DNA of 64,000 bases from Tupaia tana (lineage: Eukaryota > Chordata > Mammalia > Scandentia > Tupaiidae). The stretch lies in NCBI GenBank assembly GCA_026018925.1, contig JAKSZU010000009.1, positions 39,639,194 to 39,703,193 on the forward strand, written 5' to 3'. Below the pieces are notes generated by a model. That model did no database searches and was not told the origin of the DNA. It worked only from the letters and a program-made list of their open reading frames with translations. Numbering within the stretch: the first letter of the stretch is position 1; each line of letters opens with the position of its first letter. Of the stretch, positions 34,926 to 46,963 are shown piece by piece. Both the position numbers and the translations under genes were made by a program.

Positions 34926-35126
34926 ATATAACCGCTATATTGTCACCTTAGAGAAAACAAAGAACAAATAAAAAGAAAACTATACAAGAGTTATAGGGTG
35001 ATCTAAGAGGTCTAACAAATTCTAGAAAAATAGGAGAAAACTGAGAGTGGAAGCAGTATTAAAGGAGTACTCCCAGATTATTTCCCAAAAACGAAATACA
35101 TGACTACTGATTAAAAGGGGGTAAAC

Positions 35127-35330
35127 AGGGACCAGATGGCGGTGCATCAGTAAATTGTGACCTTATTCAAGACCATCCCACTCATGAAGGTTTCTGGTTC
35201 AAATCCAGAGACCTTCATGAGCATGCCCTGCATGTACATACCCATGATATGATCCAAGACCAGTTAAAGGCTGGTGGTGAGTAGCAGTGTTGGAACCCTG
35301 TTGGGAAGCGAGAGGTGTTATCTCCCTCAT
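35127..35330 (+). repeat. SINE-C, diverged
   Basis: Head gggaccagatggcggtgcat, B-box-like ggttcaaatccagag, then tacccatgatatgatccaag and a tail ttatctccctcattcatgaa. The A-rich end is missing; it runs into the GC-rich fragment. Confidence 0.7.
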
Positions 35331-35334
35331 TCAT

Positions 35335-36075
35335 GAAAGCCAGGAACCTGGAACTGAGGAAGGTTAGACTGCTGCCCCTGTTCCTGAACACCAGCTTCAG
35401 CTCCTGGTTCTCCTGGAGGAGCTGCATAGCTGCTGCAGCTCTTAATTCTCCTGGGTCAGCAGCAAGATCGCCTGCTGCTGGCCTTCATAGCTGGCCTTCA
35501 TAGCTGCAAAAGAGGAACATGTCTGGGAGTAGGCCAGCAGGCTGACCAGGTACAGAGACCCTCCCATTCATCGTGAGGTCAACAGCTGCCTCTGTACCTC
35601 AGCTGTATTCCAAGGTTTCAGGGATAGGTTCTGGCTGTCTGCACTACATGCAGAGGGGTTCACCTAACCTCTAATTTGGGTGCCATATCTTCCCCAGGCC
35701 TCTGGGTCCCTCCAGGAAGACCCTCCTGGAAAATGGATGCTTCTTTTTCCCAGCAGAGCCCAGATATGTTGCAAGGGTTGGGGTCCAGGATTCAGGCATC
35801 CTCATTTGACAATGTAACCACCCACTGGTCAGTGCCACAGGGGCATGGGAAAGCTGAGGAACACATAAGGATGGACCTGGGATGGGGCAACCGACAGAGA
35901 TGGGTCAACAGGCTAGGACTGTTGTGAGGCTTGGGCCATGTACATAGCCTCATGGAGTTACAGAGCGCAATATGAATGAGCAGGCTGTCTGGGACATAGC
36001 CTCAGGAAAGGGAGTGGAGCAGACAACAGGGAGACAGGCCAGAGGCTGAACACACAGCCTGAGAACAGAGGATCC
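35335..36075 (-). pseudogene. GC-rich fragment of an unidentified gene
   Basis: About 740 bp clearly richer in GC than its surroundings. On the minus strand a pyrimidine tract and AG (cctcttttgcag, ending 35504) precede a reading that starts MKASYEGQQQAILLLTQEN, then a stop, then after a frame change QLLQENQELKLVFRNRGSS. Gln, Leu and Glu dominate, as in a coiled coil. A 13-bp repeat (ctggccttcatag twice) lies in the exon-like part. Retention of an acceptor and apparent intron (35510-36075) argues for a DNA-level duplication rather than a retrocopy. I do not recognise the parent. The stop and frameshift suggest it is dead. Confidence 0.45.
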
Positions 36076-37478
36076 TCTGCAGGTAAATTTTAGTATGATT
36101 TTAAAGGTAAAAGTCACTATTGGGAAGGCTTATACAGGGATAGCCAGGAGTCTAGCACAGCAGTGATAGGTTTAGTTCTACAATAAGGATAGCAGGATGA
36201 CCTTAATCTTAAACAGAGTGTGGAGATCTTGAGTCTGGCACACTGTTGTTAAATGGAACATTCTGAAGGTCACAACTAACAGTTGTGACTGATAGAAGTT
36301 AAAGGACTAATGTACTTGGGCAATAAGGATATCCGAAAAACAAGTCCAATGAGCCTTAAAAGCATTTTGGGCTATTCCACGTGCCTTATTTCAGGTGCCT
36401 GGTGCTGAAGGGTGAGGTGAACCAATATAGGTTCACATCCTAAGAAAGCCACAAGACATGCATAAGTTTTATTTCTTTTTATAAATAAGAGAAGTGGCTC
36501 AGGTAAACTGGGAAAAAAAATAAAATGGCTTAACATATAACTCTCTCCCCACAACTAAAAGAATGAAAAGAGACCCCAGATCAATATACATCATCACTGA
36601 CTTTTAGTACACTGTGAATAAAGATAGGATATAAAAGCTTTTAGAAGATAAGTCACATACAAAAGAATAGAAATCAAAATTACGTTATGTCACTAACTAC
36701 CGCAGTGGGAACTAAAAGATTTTGGAGCAGTAGCATCATAAATGAAAAGTTATTTTTCATTTGTAATTTATATCCAGAAAATCTATCAGTCAAGTATAAT
36801 GTATTGGCTGGTTGGGAATTCCTTGATGGATTTTTGCATTAAAAAACAGAAAAATATGTCATGATGTTCCTGATGACTTAACAGAATACAGATCATTGCA
36901 AACATGCAAAGTTTAAAAAATTTACCCCTGTATTCTATCTCAGGAAACCACCAAGGACTTGCTCTGCCAAAACAAAGGAATAACACAAGAAAGAGGAAAC
37001 GATATGGAATATAGTATTGGGAAGGCTTTTTCAGTTCTCTTGAACTAAAAGATACAAGTTAAAGTTCACTGTTTAAATAGTGATAGGCACATATTGAAAT
37101 AAAATTATGTTATAACTTCTTTTGGAGGTATAAGACAAAAGGGAAGGATTATTTTAAAGATTGTATAAGGAGAAGTGAGATTTCCTGAGTCCCTAATACC
37201 ACTCTGACATTCATGGAAGACCCATAATCTTCTTTTGCATCTCAAATACTGCCACAAGTATGGGTGATGCATTTGGGATGATGCATCCCAGATTTTAGCA
37301 ACGTAGTTCATTGTCCATCAATCCCAACACCTTCACCTACACTTTGCTTCAAATACCCATATTTATGACTATTCTCTGGATTGTGTGTCTTCACTGGAAA
37401 GTATTCTACTTTTGAAACTTTAACTCATTTTCCTATTCCCTAATCAATTATTTAATTTTGCAGCAATCCCATTCTCAT
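36076..37478. other. Unassigned 1.4 kb
   Basis: No recognisable repeat, gene or pseudogene. Short ORFs of 60-68 codons only. Confidence 0.45.
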
Positions 37479-37486
37479 AGCATTTA

Positions 37487-37681
37487 TTTTATTTTTTAAA
37501 GAATTATTTTATTTAACTTTATTTTATTTGTTTTTATTTGAGCAGAGAGGGATAGAGTGAGAGAGGCAGCGAGAGAGAGAGAGAGGGAAAGTGAGAAAGC
37601 AAGCCACCAGATTCAGGACTTGAACTGCGATTGGCCATGTAGGAGTCTGGTGCCCTTAACCACCATGCCACTTGCTGGCCC
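37487..37681 (-). repeat. SINE-B
   Basis: Complement of tail (attttatttaactttatttt), body with agagagagagagagggaaag, ccaccagattcaggacttga, and head complement ccatgccacttgctggccc. Flanked by agcattta (37479-37486) and agcattta (37682-37689). Confidence 0.93.
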
Positions 37682-37699
37682 AGCATTTAATATTTGACT

Positions 37700-38560
37700 T
37701 TATTGCAATTACAAACATCTGACCACGTGTATTTTATGCAAATTTATTAACTTTCTTGGCCTCACTCTTTTCCTTTCACAAACTATTGATAGATCAATGT
37801 TGTCGATTGCATTAAATTAACTAGTAAATTAGTATCTTCTAAACCCTCTCAATTCTCTTGCCTTCTTATGCTTTTTCCCCATAAAATCACAAATCTAGGA
37901 GAGATCTTAAAATTTTCCTTCTCTAGTAAAAAAAAAAAAATTAAACCAAGCAGCTTGTATACATTGCCCTTCATCCAATGAACTTAATCCAATCAACTCT
38001 AGTGATCACTGAGTGTCTGATATTTATGATCATTCTGAAACCTTATTTTATGTGACCTGTTAGTAGTATTTAACCTGTTTATTACTCCCACTTTCTGAAA
38101 ACCCTTTCCTCAATATCCACTCTTAGAATCCCTGATTTCTTGTTACCCTTTGATGATATTTCTTCTCTTTCTAGACCTTTAAAGACAAGGAGATAAACGC
38201 TCAGTCTTTTGTATTCTTTTTTTTCCCTATCCCAAAACACTCCTTAGTGAAATTATCCAGTTCTACAACTATAAATTTCCAGCTTCACCTCTCTAAATGT
38301 CAAAATATACATAATCTTCACCTGAAATCAAGATACATATATTTAATTGCCCACTCCATATTTCTATTTCAAACTCAACTTGACCCTCACCTTTTTATCA
38401 ACTTGTTCTTACCACTCATTCCCTGGTCTTAATACATGACAATTCTATTTTTCTAATTGCTAAGACTAAATGTTCTGCTTCCCACCAGAGAAAACTGCCC
38501 ATTCACTTATAGAGTGATTTCTCCATAGCTCACTGAAAGCCTGATTGTATCTATCTCATC
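37700..38560 (+). mobile_element. Possible ancient LINE sequence
   Basis: Pyrimidine-rich, with the spaced pattern tatgtgacctgttagtagta, ctcccactttctgaaaaccc and agaatccctgatttcttg, reminiscent of the same old LINE as at 45-46 and 52.4 kb. Very diverged. Confidence 0.35.
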
Positions 38561-39329
38561 TATGAAAATTAAGTACTCTCCTAAGGCTAAGCTTGAGTCT
38601 AGAACCAAACGTGTGACTCAGATAGCTATGGTGACCTTCACAAGGTCCTCAGAGAACACACTCATACTTACTCTTAGGTAGGAACTTCAAATCTTGTAGA
38701 CTCTACATTAGGGCCAGAAGCTAGCACCTTTATCAACATTTTTATCAAATTACAACTCGTCACTTTGGAACTATGTTGTTATGGAGTTGTACTTACTGGC
38801 TGAGGTCTGAAGCTAAAGAGCAAGTGGGAAAATAACAGATTTTGTACAGTTAGAAAACCTCTTACACAAAATTGTGTCACTACTCTCAAAGAGCTGCAAA
38901 GATTTAAAGTTATAGGCAGAACAAGGAAACTGGCAGTTATCTTACATCCATACTAAAGTCAATTAGAAGACTTTCTAGTTCTGCTTTGGAGTTGAGGTAT
39001 CTATTAATAGTTTGATCTTCATACCTTCTGTTTTACCTTGAAGTTCTTTCTTGGCTGGTATTATATAGATTAATTTTAGGATTCTAGGCTATATATCTTT
39101 AAAATAAAGAGGGAATATTAGGTGGCAACCAGGGTTGCATATTTCAAAGAGCAGGTACATATCAAGATGGTTCCAGAAATATATATTGCATAGATTTCTT
39201 GTGATCATCTTTTGTTTGCTAAGGAAGTTCTGATTGAAGCAATTATTAAGAATACATAATATATAAAAGGAGAGAATTTCTTTCAAATATTGAAATTAGC
39301 ATAATAGTAAGAAACTATAAGGAAGTAGA
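38561..39329. other. Unassigned sequence
   Basis: Nothing recognised. Confidence 0.4.
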
Positions 39330-39340
39330 AAGGCATAGTA

Positions 39341-39617
39341 TGTCTTTTTCTTCTTTTTCTTTTTTTTTTCCCCACTTTTTTTAGGTTTTCACCATAGGGC
39401 ACATGTGCTTCCCATAGAGACAAAAAGAGGGAAAGTGAGAACTCATTTCCCGGGGGGATGGCCGCACTGCAATCCCTTCTCCTTCATTTTCCTCAGGACT
39501 TGGGGCATGCATGCACGTGCATCCAGCACGATTCGCAAGTTGCCAAGTCTGGGATTCAAACTACAGTTGGCCATGTGGGAGTTCAGTGCGTTAACCATCA
39601 TGCCATCTGCTGACCTC
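39341..39617 (-). repeat. SINE-A, perfect 11-bp duplication
   Basis: T/C-rich edge, ttaggttttcaccatagggc, shortened body, head complement atgccatctgctgacc. Flanked by aaggcatagta at 39330-39340 and 39618-39628. Confidence 0.93.
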
Positions 39618-39637
39618 AAGGCATAGTACATTTTAAA

Positions 39638-39838
39638 GTTTACTTATTTATTTCAACAGAGAACGAGAGAGAAGCACCCTTAACAGGATGTTCATGTCAT
39701 AATCCTCCACCCAGCCCTGCACCCAGCCAGGATCACTAGAATATCCAGCATGTTTAGGTAGACCTGGCATGTGAACCTAGTTTTGTCTCCAGCAATGTGT
39801 AACAGCATCCATATTTACCTGTGCCACCACAACTGGGC
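39638..39838 (-). repeat. SINE-D
   Basis: acttatttatttcaacagag, agagaagcacccttaacagg, tcataatcctccacccagcc, gaacctagttttgtctcc and head complement tgtgccaccacaactgggcc. Confidence 0.8.
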
Positions 39839-39879
39839 CAAATAAGGCATAATATATGCATAAGAACGGATATCTTGGG

Positions 39880-40135
39880 TTAAAACAACCTGGATTCAAA
39901 TATTTTAGACTTGTGTTTCTTTGACAAATTAAATAAAATTCTCTGAACCTCAATTTTGTCATCTGCAAAAGCCAAATTCAAAGCTATTTACTTGATCATT
40001 ACGAATATTAATGAGACATAGGATGTAAAGCACCCTGTGCAGTGCCTAGCAAATAGTAAGGGGACAATAGATATCATCTACTCTCAGTATCTTTATCAGT
40101 ATTGATAAAGTTATTAGTATAATTATTAGAAAATA
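39880..40135 (+). repeat. MIR SINE
   Basis: acaacctggattcaaatatt, ctgaacctcaattttgtcat, ctgcaaaagcc, aatgagacataggatgtaaa, gcaccctgtgcagtgcctag and caaatagtaag follow the MIR consensus in order. Confidence 0.9.
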
Positions 40136-40283
40136 CAAAAAAAGAATTCCCAAATTGTGAAATGTCAAATATGGACTGTCTTAAAGCAGTTCTCAACATT
40201 AAGTAATATAATATAATGCAATTATTTGTTTCTTCCTCTCAAGGGGTAACGTGCCCAAAGTGATTATATATAAGGAGCCTTTT

Positions 40284-40540
40284 CTTTTTTTTTTTTTTTC
40301 TTTAGAGATTTTTGCTATAGGGTGAATGTGTTTGCTGGAGAGACAGGGAGGAAACAGTGAGAAATCACCCCCAGGGGGTGATGGTCACACCATAATCCCT
40401 TCTCCTCTATTCTCCTCTCGGGATTTTGGGCATGTATGTATGTGCACCTGGCATGAGTTCATGTTGCTGGTTCTGGGACTCGAATCATTGTCCACCATAT
40501 GAGATTCCAGTATGCTAACCACTACACCATCTGCTGACCC
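40284..40540 (-). repeat. SINE-A, about 13-bp duplication
   Basis: Long T-run, tagagatttttgctataggg, full body, head complement accatctgctgaccc. Flanks tataaggagccttttc and tataaggagttttttaa. Confidence 0.93.
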
Positions 40541-40555
40541 TATAAGGAGTTTTTT

Positions 40556-41800
40556 AACTTTTAGATAGTTTCAAATCAGGTCACTGAAGAATGTTATGAA
40601 GTAAGCCCCAAGGTATTTCTATAAGAGATACTAAGGATCTCTTTGGCATTTTTAATCCACCATTGCCTCAATTCAGGTGTTTTGTTGTCGTTGTCCACAG
40701 CGATTCATGCAGAGATAAAACAGTAATGTGTCTGCTAAAATGTTGGTTTACATGTCCCAGTCTATTCTTTCTCAGTTTACTTATCATTTGCTAATGAACC
40801 ATAAGTCAACCCAAAAGGCCATTGCTGTCAAACAAAGCATCTAGCTCCCTGAGATGAGAAATTAAACTCATAAATAACATTTACCTTCAATTTTGTACAG
40901 AAGCAGTATAATACTGCTCTGTCAAGACATAAATCCTGTTATTTTTCAGGAAAGAGACAAAGAGCTACCTCAAATTCTGAGGACATGCATAACAGCACAA
41001 AAATCCAGCATTTTCATTGAAAATGAAGATGAAGTAAAGTGCTGATATACTTTTTTATCTCTTACCTTGTATGGCAACATAATTTCTCATAGTCACCTTC
41101 CATATTTGGAGATCTACACCAATTTCTCTACTGTATCTAAAGCAAGATTTAAAGTTCTTCTTTCCTCTCCTTGCTAGATACTTCTAATTGGATTTAGACT
41201 TAATCCAAAGGGGAAAAGAGTCTCTTTCTCAGAATTAGCTGGATATGCTGACTCAGGTGGAATAATTCCAACAGGTAAAATGGAAATACCACTGCAAAAC
41301 ATAGTAAGGAATGTGACCAGTTATTGGGTAACATTTAAACTTCTTTTCTGAGAACAAGAGTTGTTTCATGCTGAAGCTAGAAGAAAATTTAATAAATATA
41401 GAGAGATCAGCCCCAGGTCATGTTCCTTGTTCCAGCCAAATCTTCTGTCATGCTTTGATAGAGTCCTGGTCTTCCTGCTGCTGCAGCCACCTGGAACTTG
41501 CTCCCTGACACATGCCTTGCTACTCAGGGTACTGATTTTCTGTCCCACTTGAGATCCCTCAGAGTATCAGGACTCTGATTTGAGACCCTGACCATTCTCC
41601 TTATTCCTTATTGGGTAATTTAAAAGCCTTACTTGTGGTCTTTCTAATAAAGTGCCAGATCAGATACATAGGAGTAACTAAATAAATAATACTTTGGTAT
41701 GATATTAGAAATAACAGAAACTTTTTTCTAATTATCTTGTCCAAAATTATTTTCTCTCTTCACTATTATAGACTGAGAGATGCCTTGTTGCTCTGGGGCA
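40556..41800. other. Unassigned 1.2 kb
   Basis: No confident assignment. 41340-41650 has an LTR-like feel (GC-richer, ending ggtctttctaataaag), but I cannot name a family or show ends. Confidence 0.35.
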
Positions 41801-41814
41801 AGAAAACCCCTTTG

Positions 41815-42080
41815 CTTTTTTTTTTTTTTTTTTTTTTTTTAGAGTGATTTTTGCTATAGGGTGCATGTACTTACCCAGAGAGCCAGAGAGACAGAAAGCA
41901 AGAAATCACTCCCCAGGGGGTATGGCCATGCCACAGTCCTTTCTCCTCCATTCTCTTCTTGTGATTCTGGGCACACACACACACACCAGGAGTGAGTTTT
42001 AAGCTGCCAGTATGGGACTTGAACCACAGTTGACAATGTGAGAGTCCAGCAAGATAACCATTATGCCATCTGCTGCTCCC
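41815..42080 (-). repeat. SINE-A with 25-base T-run
   Basis: T-run, tagagtgatttttgctatag, body, head complement atgccatctgctgctccc. Flanks agaaaacccctttg and aggaaacccattttt. Confidence 0.92.
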
Positions 42081-42331
42081 AGGAAACCCATTTTTACAAA
42101 GACTTTCTTAAAAAGTTTTAAGTGATACTCTAACAATCACTAGATGAGTTCTTAAACACAAACAGTTATGTTATGTATTAATAATTATGTGATACTTGCT
42201 ATAATCCAGATTCTCCAAAGAATGAGAAGTTAACCCATTGAACAAATATCTTACCAACTTAACATTGACTTTTATCTCTAGCTATATAAAATCAAACCAA
42301 CAAAGCAGCTCTCTAATTTTAATGCTAATTT

Positions 42332-42503
42332 TTTTCATTCATTAATTCATTTATTTTAATTTGACCAGAGAAACACAGAGAGAGAGAGAGAGACAGAGAG
42401 AGAGGGAAAGTGAGAAAGCAAGCCACCAGGTCCAGGTCTTGAACCGTGGTTGGCTATGTGGGAGTGTCCAGCGCCTTAACCACCATGCCTCCTGCTGGCC
42501 CGT
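42332..42503 (-). repeat. SINE-B, 12-bp duplication
   Basis: Tail complement ttcatttattttaatttgac, cagagaaacacagagag, ccaccaggtccaggtcttga, head complement tgcctcctgctggcccg. Flanks taatgctaattt (42320-42331) and taatgttaattt (42504-42515). Confidence 0.94.
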
Positions 42504-42580
42504 TAATGTTAATTTCTAATGAGACTGTCTGAACATTTACATCTATTTAGTTTCTGGTTATGTTAAAATATATAAATCTT

Positions 42581-42916
42581 GGAGGGACCAGCAGGTGGTG
42601 GAATGGGTGGACTCCTGAGTAGTCGACCATGGTTCCTGAACCTGGTGGCTTAAAGCTCACGCCAGGTTTGTTTGTGTGTTTGCCCAAAATCCTGAGAGGA
42701 CAATCGAGGAGAATAGATTGTGGTGTAGCCATTCCCTCTGGGGGTGATTTCTTGTTTTCTGTCTCTTTGATGAGCACATGTGCCCTACAACAAAAAAATC
42801 TCTCTAAAATATATGTGTGTGTGTGTGTGTAGTGTGTGTGAGTGTGTATAGTGTGTGTGTATAGTATGTATTTATATATTTATATTTATATTTATATTTA
42901 TATTTATATTTATATT
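42581..42916 (+). repeat. SINE-A with tail-born microsatellites
   Basis: SINE body 42583-42805 (head gggaccagcaggtggtggaa; tail gccctacaacaaaaaaatct). Its A-rich tail has become (GT)n and (TATATT)n up to 42916. The perfect 12-bp flank tatataaatctt occurs at 42569-42580 and again only after the microsatellites, at 42917-42928, so these arose inside the insertion. Confidence 0.88.
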
Positions 42917-42929
42917 TATATAAATCTTA

Positions 42930-43066
42930 GACATAGATTGTATATGTCTGTGATATTAGCTGGACTCCCTAGCCTTCAGAATTGTGAGAAATGAATGTGT
43001 GTTATTCATAAGCCACCCAGTTCATAGTATTTTGTTATAGCACCTTGAATGGACTAAGCCAATATG
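42930..43066 (+). mobile_element. MaLR LTR 3' fragment
   Basis: ctggactccctagccttcag, aattgtgagaaatgaatg, taagccacccagttcatagt and attttgttatagcaccttga match the 3' third of MST/MLT1-type LTRs. Confidence 0.85.
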
Positions 43067-44261
43067 CAAATCTGTATAGCGCACTATGTAACACATAGTG
43101 CACGATCTACAAATGGTACCTATTTGTTAGTTTAACCAGAAAAACTGAGAAACTCTGGGAAGCAATAGATATTCAATCTTGGGACATATACAACCTTTGA
43201 TTAGAGTAGCCCTCTTTGTCCCTCTCTCTTCAACCCCTCCAACACATACAAGCACTCAATGACTGCAAAAATAATTTTTCACCACAAGTGAAGTTCTATC
43301 ACTGTGATTTAGAACTTCATCACTACACTTCAGTATCTTACACTGCAAGGCTTGGTGCAAACAAAACATTATTCTTCTCAAAAAGAAAGATTCATTTATA
43401 TTATTCCTTGAGTTGTCACATATCACTGAAGTAAACCATAAAAGAAATCGATCTTGGGAAATGCAATTTCAGTTGCGAGTGGACCTAGAAGACCACAGTA
43501 AGGTCCCCAAATGGTTCTGGCTCTCAGGGAGTCATTATCATGTAGAGCACATGCTGGTCTTTCACGTTATTGTTATAAGACTGACCAGGCTGAAATTGTT
43601 GTGCAAGCGGCACTTATTGCCTGCTACCAGGAGCAGCAGTAACCAGATGTCAGTTCACTGCATGGTTTGCAGGTATTCAGGGTCACTAAAAAAGATACAG
43701 CCAACAAAGACACTGGACAGAATACCATTTTACTTTCACAGAGAAGAGATGGAGCAGAATCATCTGTGAAAGGGAGCATTGGTCCCCCATGGGCAGCAGG
43801 TCTCATTCCACAGCTGATGTATGGGGGTGATTTGCATGCATCCCTCTTTGCTGCAACTGAAGAATTCTGCCTGCCAGGAATAGATGTAGCAGTGGGGTTG
43901 GTCAGGTGCTATATGATGCATATGCTTAAGCAGAACAAGGAAGGTACACATCAAGTCTAGAACAGGAAAAGACTGTCCTTATCAAAGAGACATGTACAAC
44001 ACAGGCCTTGGGTGTTCTTTATCGCCTTGTACGAGAATGTTCCAGGCTCAGGGCACAGTCTTATGCTACTTACACAGGGGTAAAAAGGCTGTGTGCACAC
44101 AACTAACTTTCCCAACAAGACTGTATCTGTAAATTTCCTGAATACAGTTATCAAGTATTCCATGTCATGTCTCCCATTTTATCATCATCAAAAAAAACCT
44201 TTGAATCTTTACATATCTAGAAAGCTTTAAAAATGTCTTCTTATAGTTAACCAATGATGGA
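43067..44261. other. Unassigned; overlapping short ORFs, possible old LTR element
   Basis: 43413-43769 (118 codons) and 43667-43960 (97 codons) are open on the plus strand, with others on the minus strand. GC is above average. I recognise no domain and no repeat. 43985-44160 resembles an LTR tail in style only. Either unique sequence or a retroviral remnant. Confidence 0.35.
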
Positions 44262-44276
44262 GATATTATGACTTTT

Positions 44277-44526
44277 TTTTAGAGAGAGGTATTTGCTATA
44301 GGGCACTTGCACTCACTAGAGAGACAGAGGGAAACAGAGAGACATGAAAGCGAGAAATCACCCTCCAGGGGAGATGGCCATGCTGCAATCCCTTCTCCTC
44401 CATTCTCCTCTCGGGATCTTGGGCATACCATCTGATGTGAGTTTTAAGCTGCCTGGTCTGGGAATCAAACTGCAGTCAACTACATGGGAGTCCAGCATCA
44501 TAACCGTTATGTCATTTGCTGGTCCT
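44277..44526 (-). repeat. SINE-A, perfect 15-bp duplication
   Basis: T-run, agagagaggtatttgctata, full body, head complement gtcatttgctggtcct. Flanks gatattatgactttt at 44262-44276 and 44527-44541. Confidence 0.96.
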
Positions 44527-44948
44527 GATATTATGACTTTTCATGATTAAAAATTTTTCCCTATCTTCCTGATTCAAAACTTTTTTGCTTTTCTCTCAAA
44601 GAAAGAGAAAGCAATATCTCTCTTTTTTGAAAAGGATAACTTCTTCTCCAGTGCTCATTATCCCACCCAAAAACTGTTTCTTTAATAATGTGCATCACTG
44701 TTTATCCATTTTTTCCTCCTGTATCTTCAATTCTTTACATTCCACATGAAACTTGCCCTCTGCCTACAAGTCCCATCGAGTCTCATAAGTCTTTCCCACT
44801 CTAACAGAAGCTAATTTTCCTTAACTGTACTTCTTCCAGCTCTCCTTTCTAAAGCAACTCTACATCATTACTTATGTTTCAGAAACAGCCAGTGATATCT
44901 TGATACCACTACAATGAAACAACTCTAAGATCATTAATAACCATTATT

Positions 44949-45132
44949 GGAGCTGGCAGGTGGTATGGTGGCTAAGTGCACTGGACTCCCACATGACTGA
45001 CTGTGGTTTGAGTCCTGGAGTTGGTGACTTGCTTTCTCACTTTTCCTCTCTCTCTCTCTCTCTCTGGTAAAATAAAAATAAATAAATAAATAAATAAAAA
45101 TAAAGTTAAATAAAATAATTTATTAAAAAAAC
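44949..45132 (+). repeat. SINE-B
   Basis: Head ggagctggcaggtggtatgg, B-box-like ggtttgagtcctgg, gacttgctttctcac, CT body, ctctctggtaaaataaaaat and (AAAT)n tail. Confidence 0.94.
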
Positions 45133-45654
45133 AGTATTAATAGCTTTCTGTACTTCCTCCTTGTATCTCTCTCTTTAGGCCCCGGGGTACTCCTGATTAT
45201 CCGCTTTCTTTGGTATTCATTTCCTCAATCTCTTCAGGTGGATTGCTTGCCCACCTTTTGTTTCTTAATCATCTCAAAATTCTAGTAATGTTCTGCTTTG
45301 TCAATAGTCTTTTTCTAATGGCATCATCTAATTCTATAATTTAAATATCCACCTGTCATTGGTGACATCCAAATGTATGTCTCTAGCCCCAATCACACTC
45401 CTAAATTCCACAGGTTAATTTCCAAATGATTGCTTTTTATTCCCCATGATTTTTCTAGTGGCTAAAGAACCACATGTCCAATCCAGCCTCATTTTTCTCC
45501 ACTCTTGCAACTACTCTTCTATTGTGTTTCTTACCCCAGAACATGACAACAGCATTGACGTAGTCATTCAAGTAAAAGAGCTTCAGAATCAATTCTAAAT
45601 CCTCCCTTAGCTGTCAAGTCTTTTATTTTTATCACATCTTTTTCTTTAATTATT

Positions 45655-45814
45655 TTCTTTAATTTTGTATTCATTTATCATTTATTTTCATTTGACCAGA
45701 GAGAGACAGAGAGAGAGAGAAAGTGAGAAAGTAAGCCACCAGGTCCGGGACTCGAACCGTGGTTCGCTATGTGGGAATCCAGCACCTTAACCACCATGTC
45801 ACCTGCTGGTCCCG
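45655..45814 (-). repeat. SINE-B, young
   Basis: Tail complement catttattttcatttgacca, agagagagaaagtgag, ccaccaggtccgggactcga and intact B-box complement cgaaccgtgg; head complement tgtcacctgctggtcccg. Confidence 0.94.
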
Positions 45815-46125
45815 CCATAAGGTCTTATTAACTCTAGTATTTATCTTGTAGTCATTGCTTCAGATATGTTAATAAAGGTGTAAAGATTCCATCTATAACA
45901 CTCTTCTAGGTAGATATCTATTCAAGTTTAATTTTCTTTCTCACACTCTATATTTAATTAGTCACTAGATCCTAATCATTCTATAATTGAGGTATTTTTT
46001 ATTTCTTCACGTCCTTTCCATTTCCAAAACTCTGTCTCTTATCTGGACTATTAAAATATTCTCTAGACCCTGTCTCCAAGTCAGTTTGTATTGTCACCAG
46101 ATATCTTTGGGAACTCATACATGGT

Positions 46126-46950
46126 CGGGACATGGGGATAATACTTTTATATAAGACACCAATGTGGTTTCATTTTCTGTATTACTAATTTTAAGTTTTG
46201 CTACTGTTTGAATCAGAGGACATCATAGCTTCAGGGGTAGAGCAGATCACTGAACAATGGAGTCATAGCTCTTGATTTAAAGTTATGCCTTTTTATTTGT
46301 TTGAAGCCTATAATGAGAAATTTAGTTATAGAGGACAGATTTTGTTGAAAAAGAGTTATGTGTGTGTATGTCAAGTGTGCTTATGTGTTTTTACTTACAT
46401 GTGTGTGTTTCTACATTCCAAAAGCTCTTCTCTAGATATTAAAAACAATGAATAGAATCATGAATTTCATGTTTACCACAAGCCATAAAACAGAAAGCAC
46501 AAAATAGCTTTTCTAAGAATGTTGGGGAAATAAAACTGTGAATAAGAGGCAGATATTCACAAGTTGTGAGATTAAAGTTAAAATGTCTGATTTTCTGAGA
46601 AAACAGAGTGCACTCACACCCCAGTATCAGGAAGGAAAAAGGCATGTGAGAAATCTTAGATAGGCTTTAGAGAAAATAAAATCAAGAGTCTTATAGCCTA
46701 TTTTCCATTTGGAATGCTGGCAGGAGGCCACATTGCAGTATGTCCTGTATTAACATGGGACAGACCAAGAAGAAAAGAAATGGAGGTGTGACATAACTAG
46801 GTAAAAGAAGAATGCTGGAAGTTTCTCACAACTAGCAAAGGATAGACAGGCAATCCCCAAATCCTCACGCATCATAGGGAAGAGTTACAGAAGTTCTTCA
46901 AAAGCCAGAGGTTTGAGATCTGGATGAGAAGGTTACATTGTGTAGAGATT
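46126..46950. other. Unassigned sequence
   Basis: No recognisable repeat or gene. Short GT-rich stretches near 46360-46410. Confidence 0.4.
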
Positions 46951-46963
46951 TTAAATGGAGTGA

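Larger units (their letters stand above)
44542..46125 (+). mobile_element. Ancient LINE sequence, split by two SINE-B
   Basis: Pyrimidine-rich sequence with ttggtgacatccaaatgtat, gtctctagccccaatcaca, tcctcccttagctgtcaagt, cttatctggactattaaaat in the order of an old mammalian LINE. Interrupted at 44949-45132 and 45655-45814. Confidence 0.5.

Noticed and set aside
41340..41650. Solo LTR
   Set aside because: Composition is suggestive, but no TG...CA ends, target duplication or family match could be shown.
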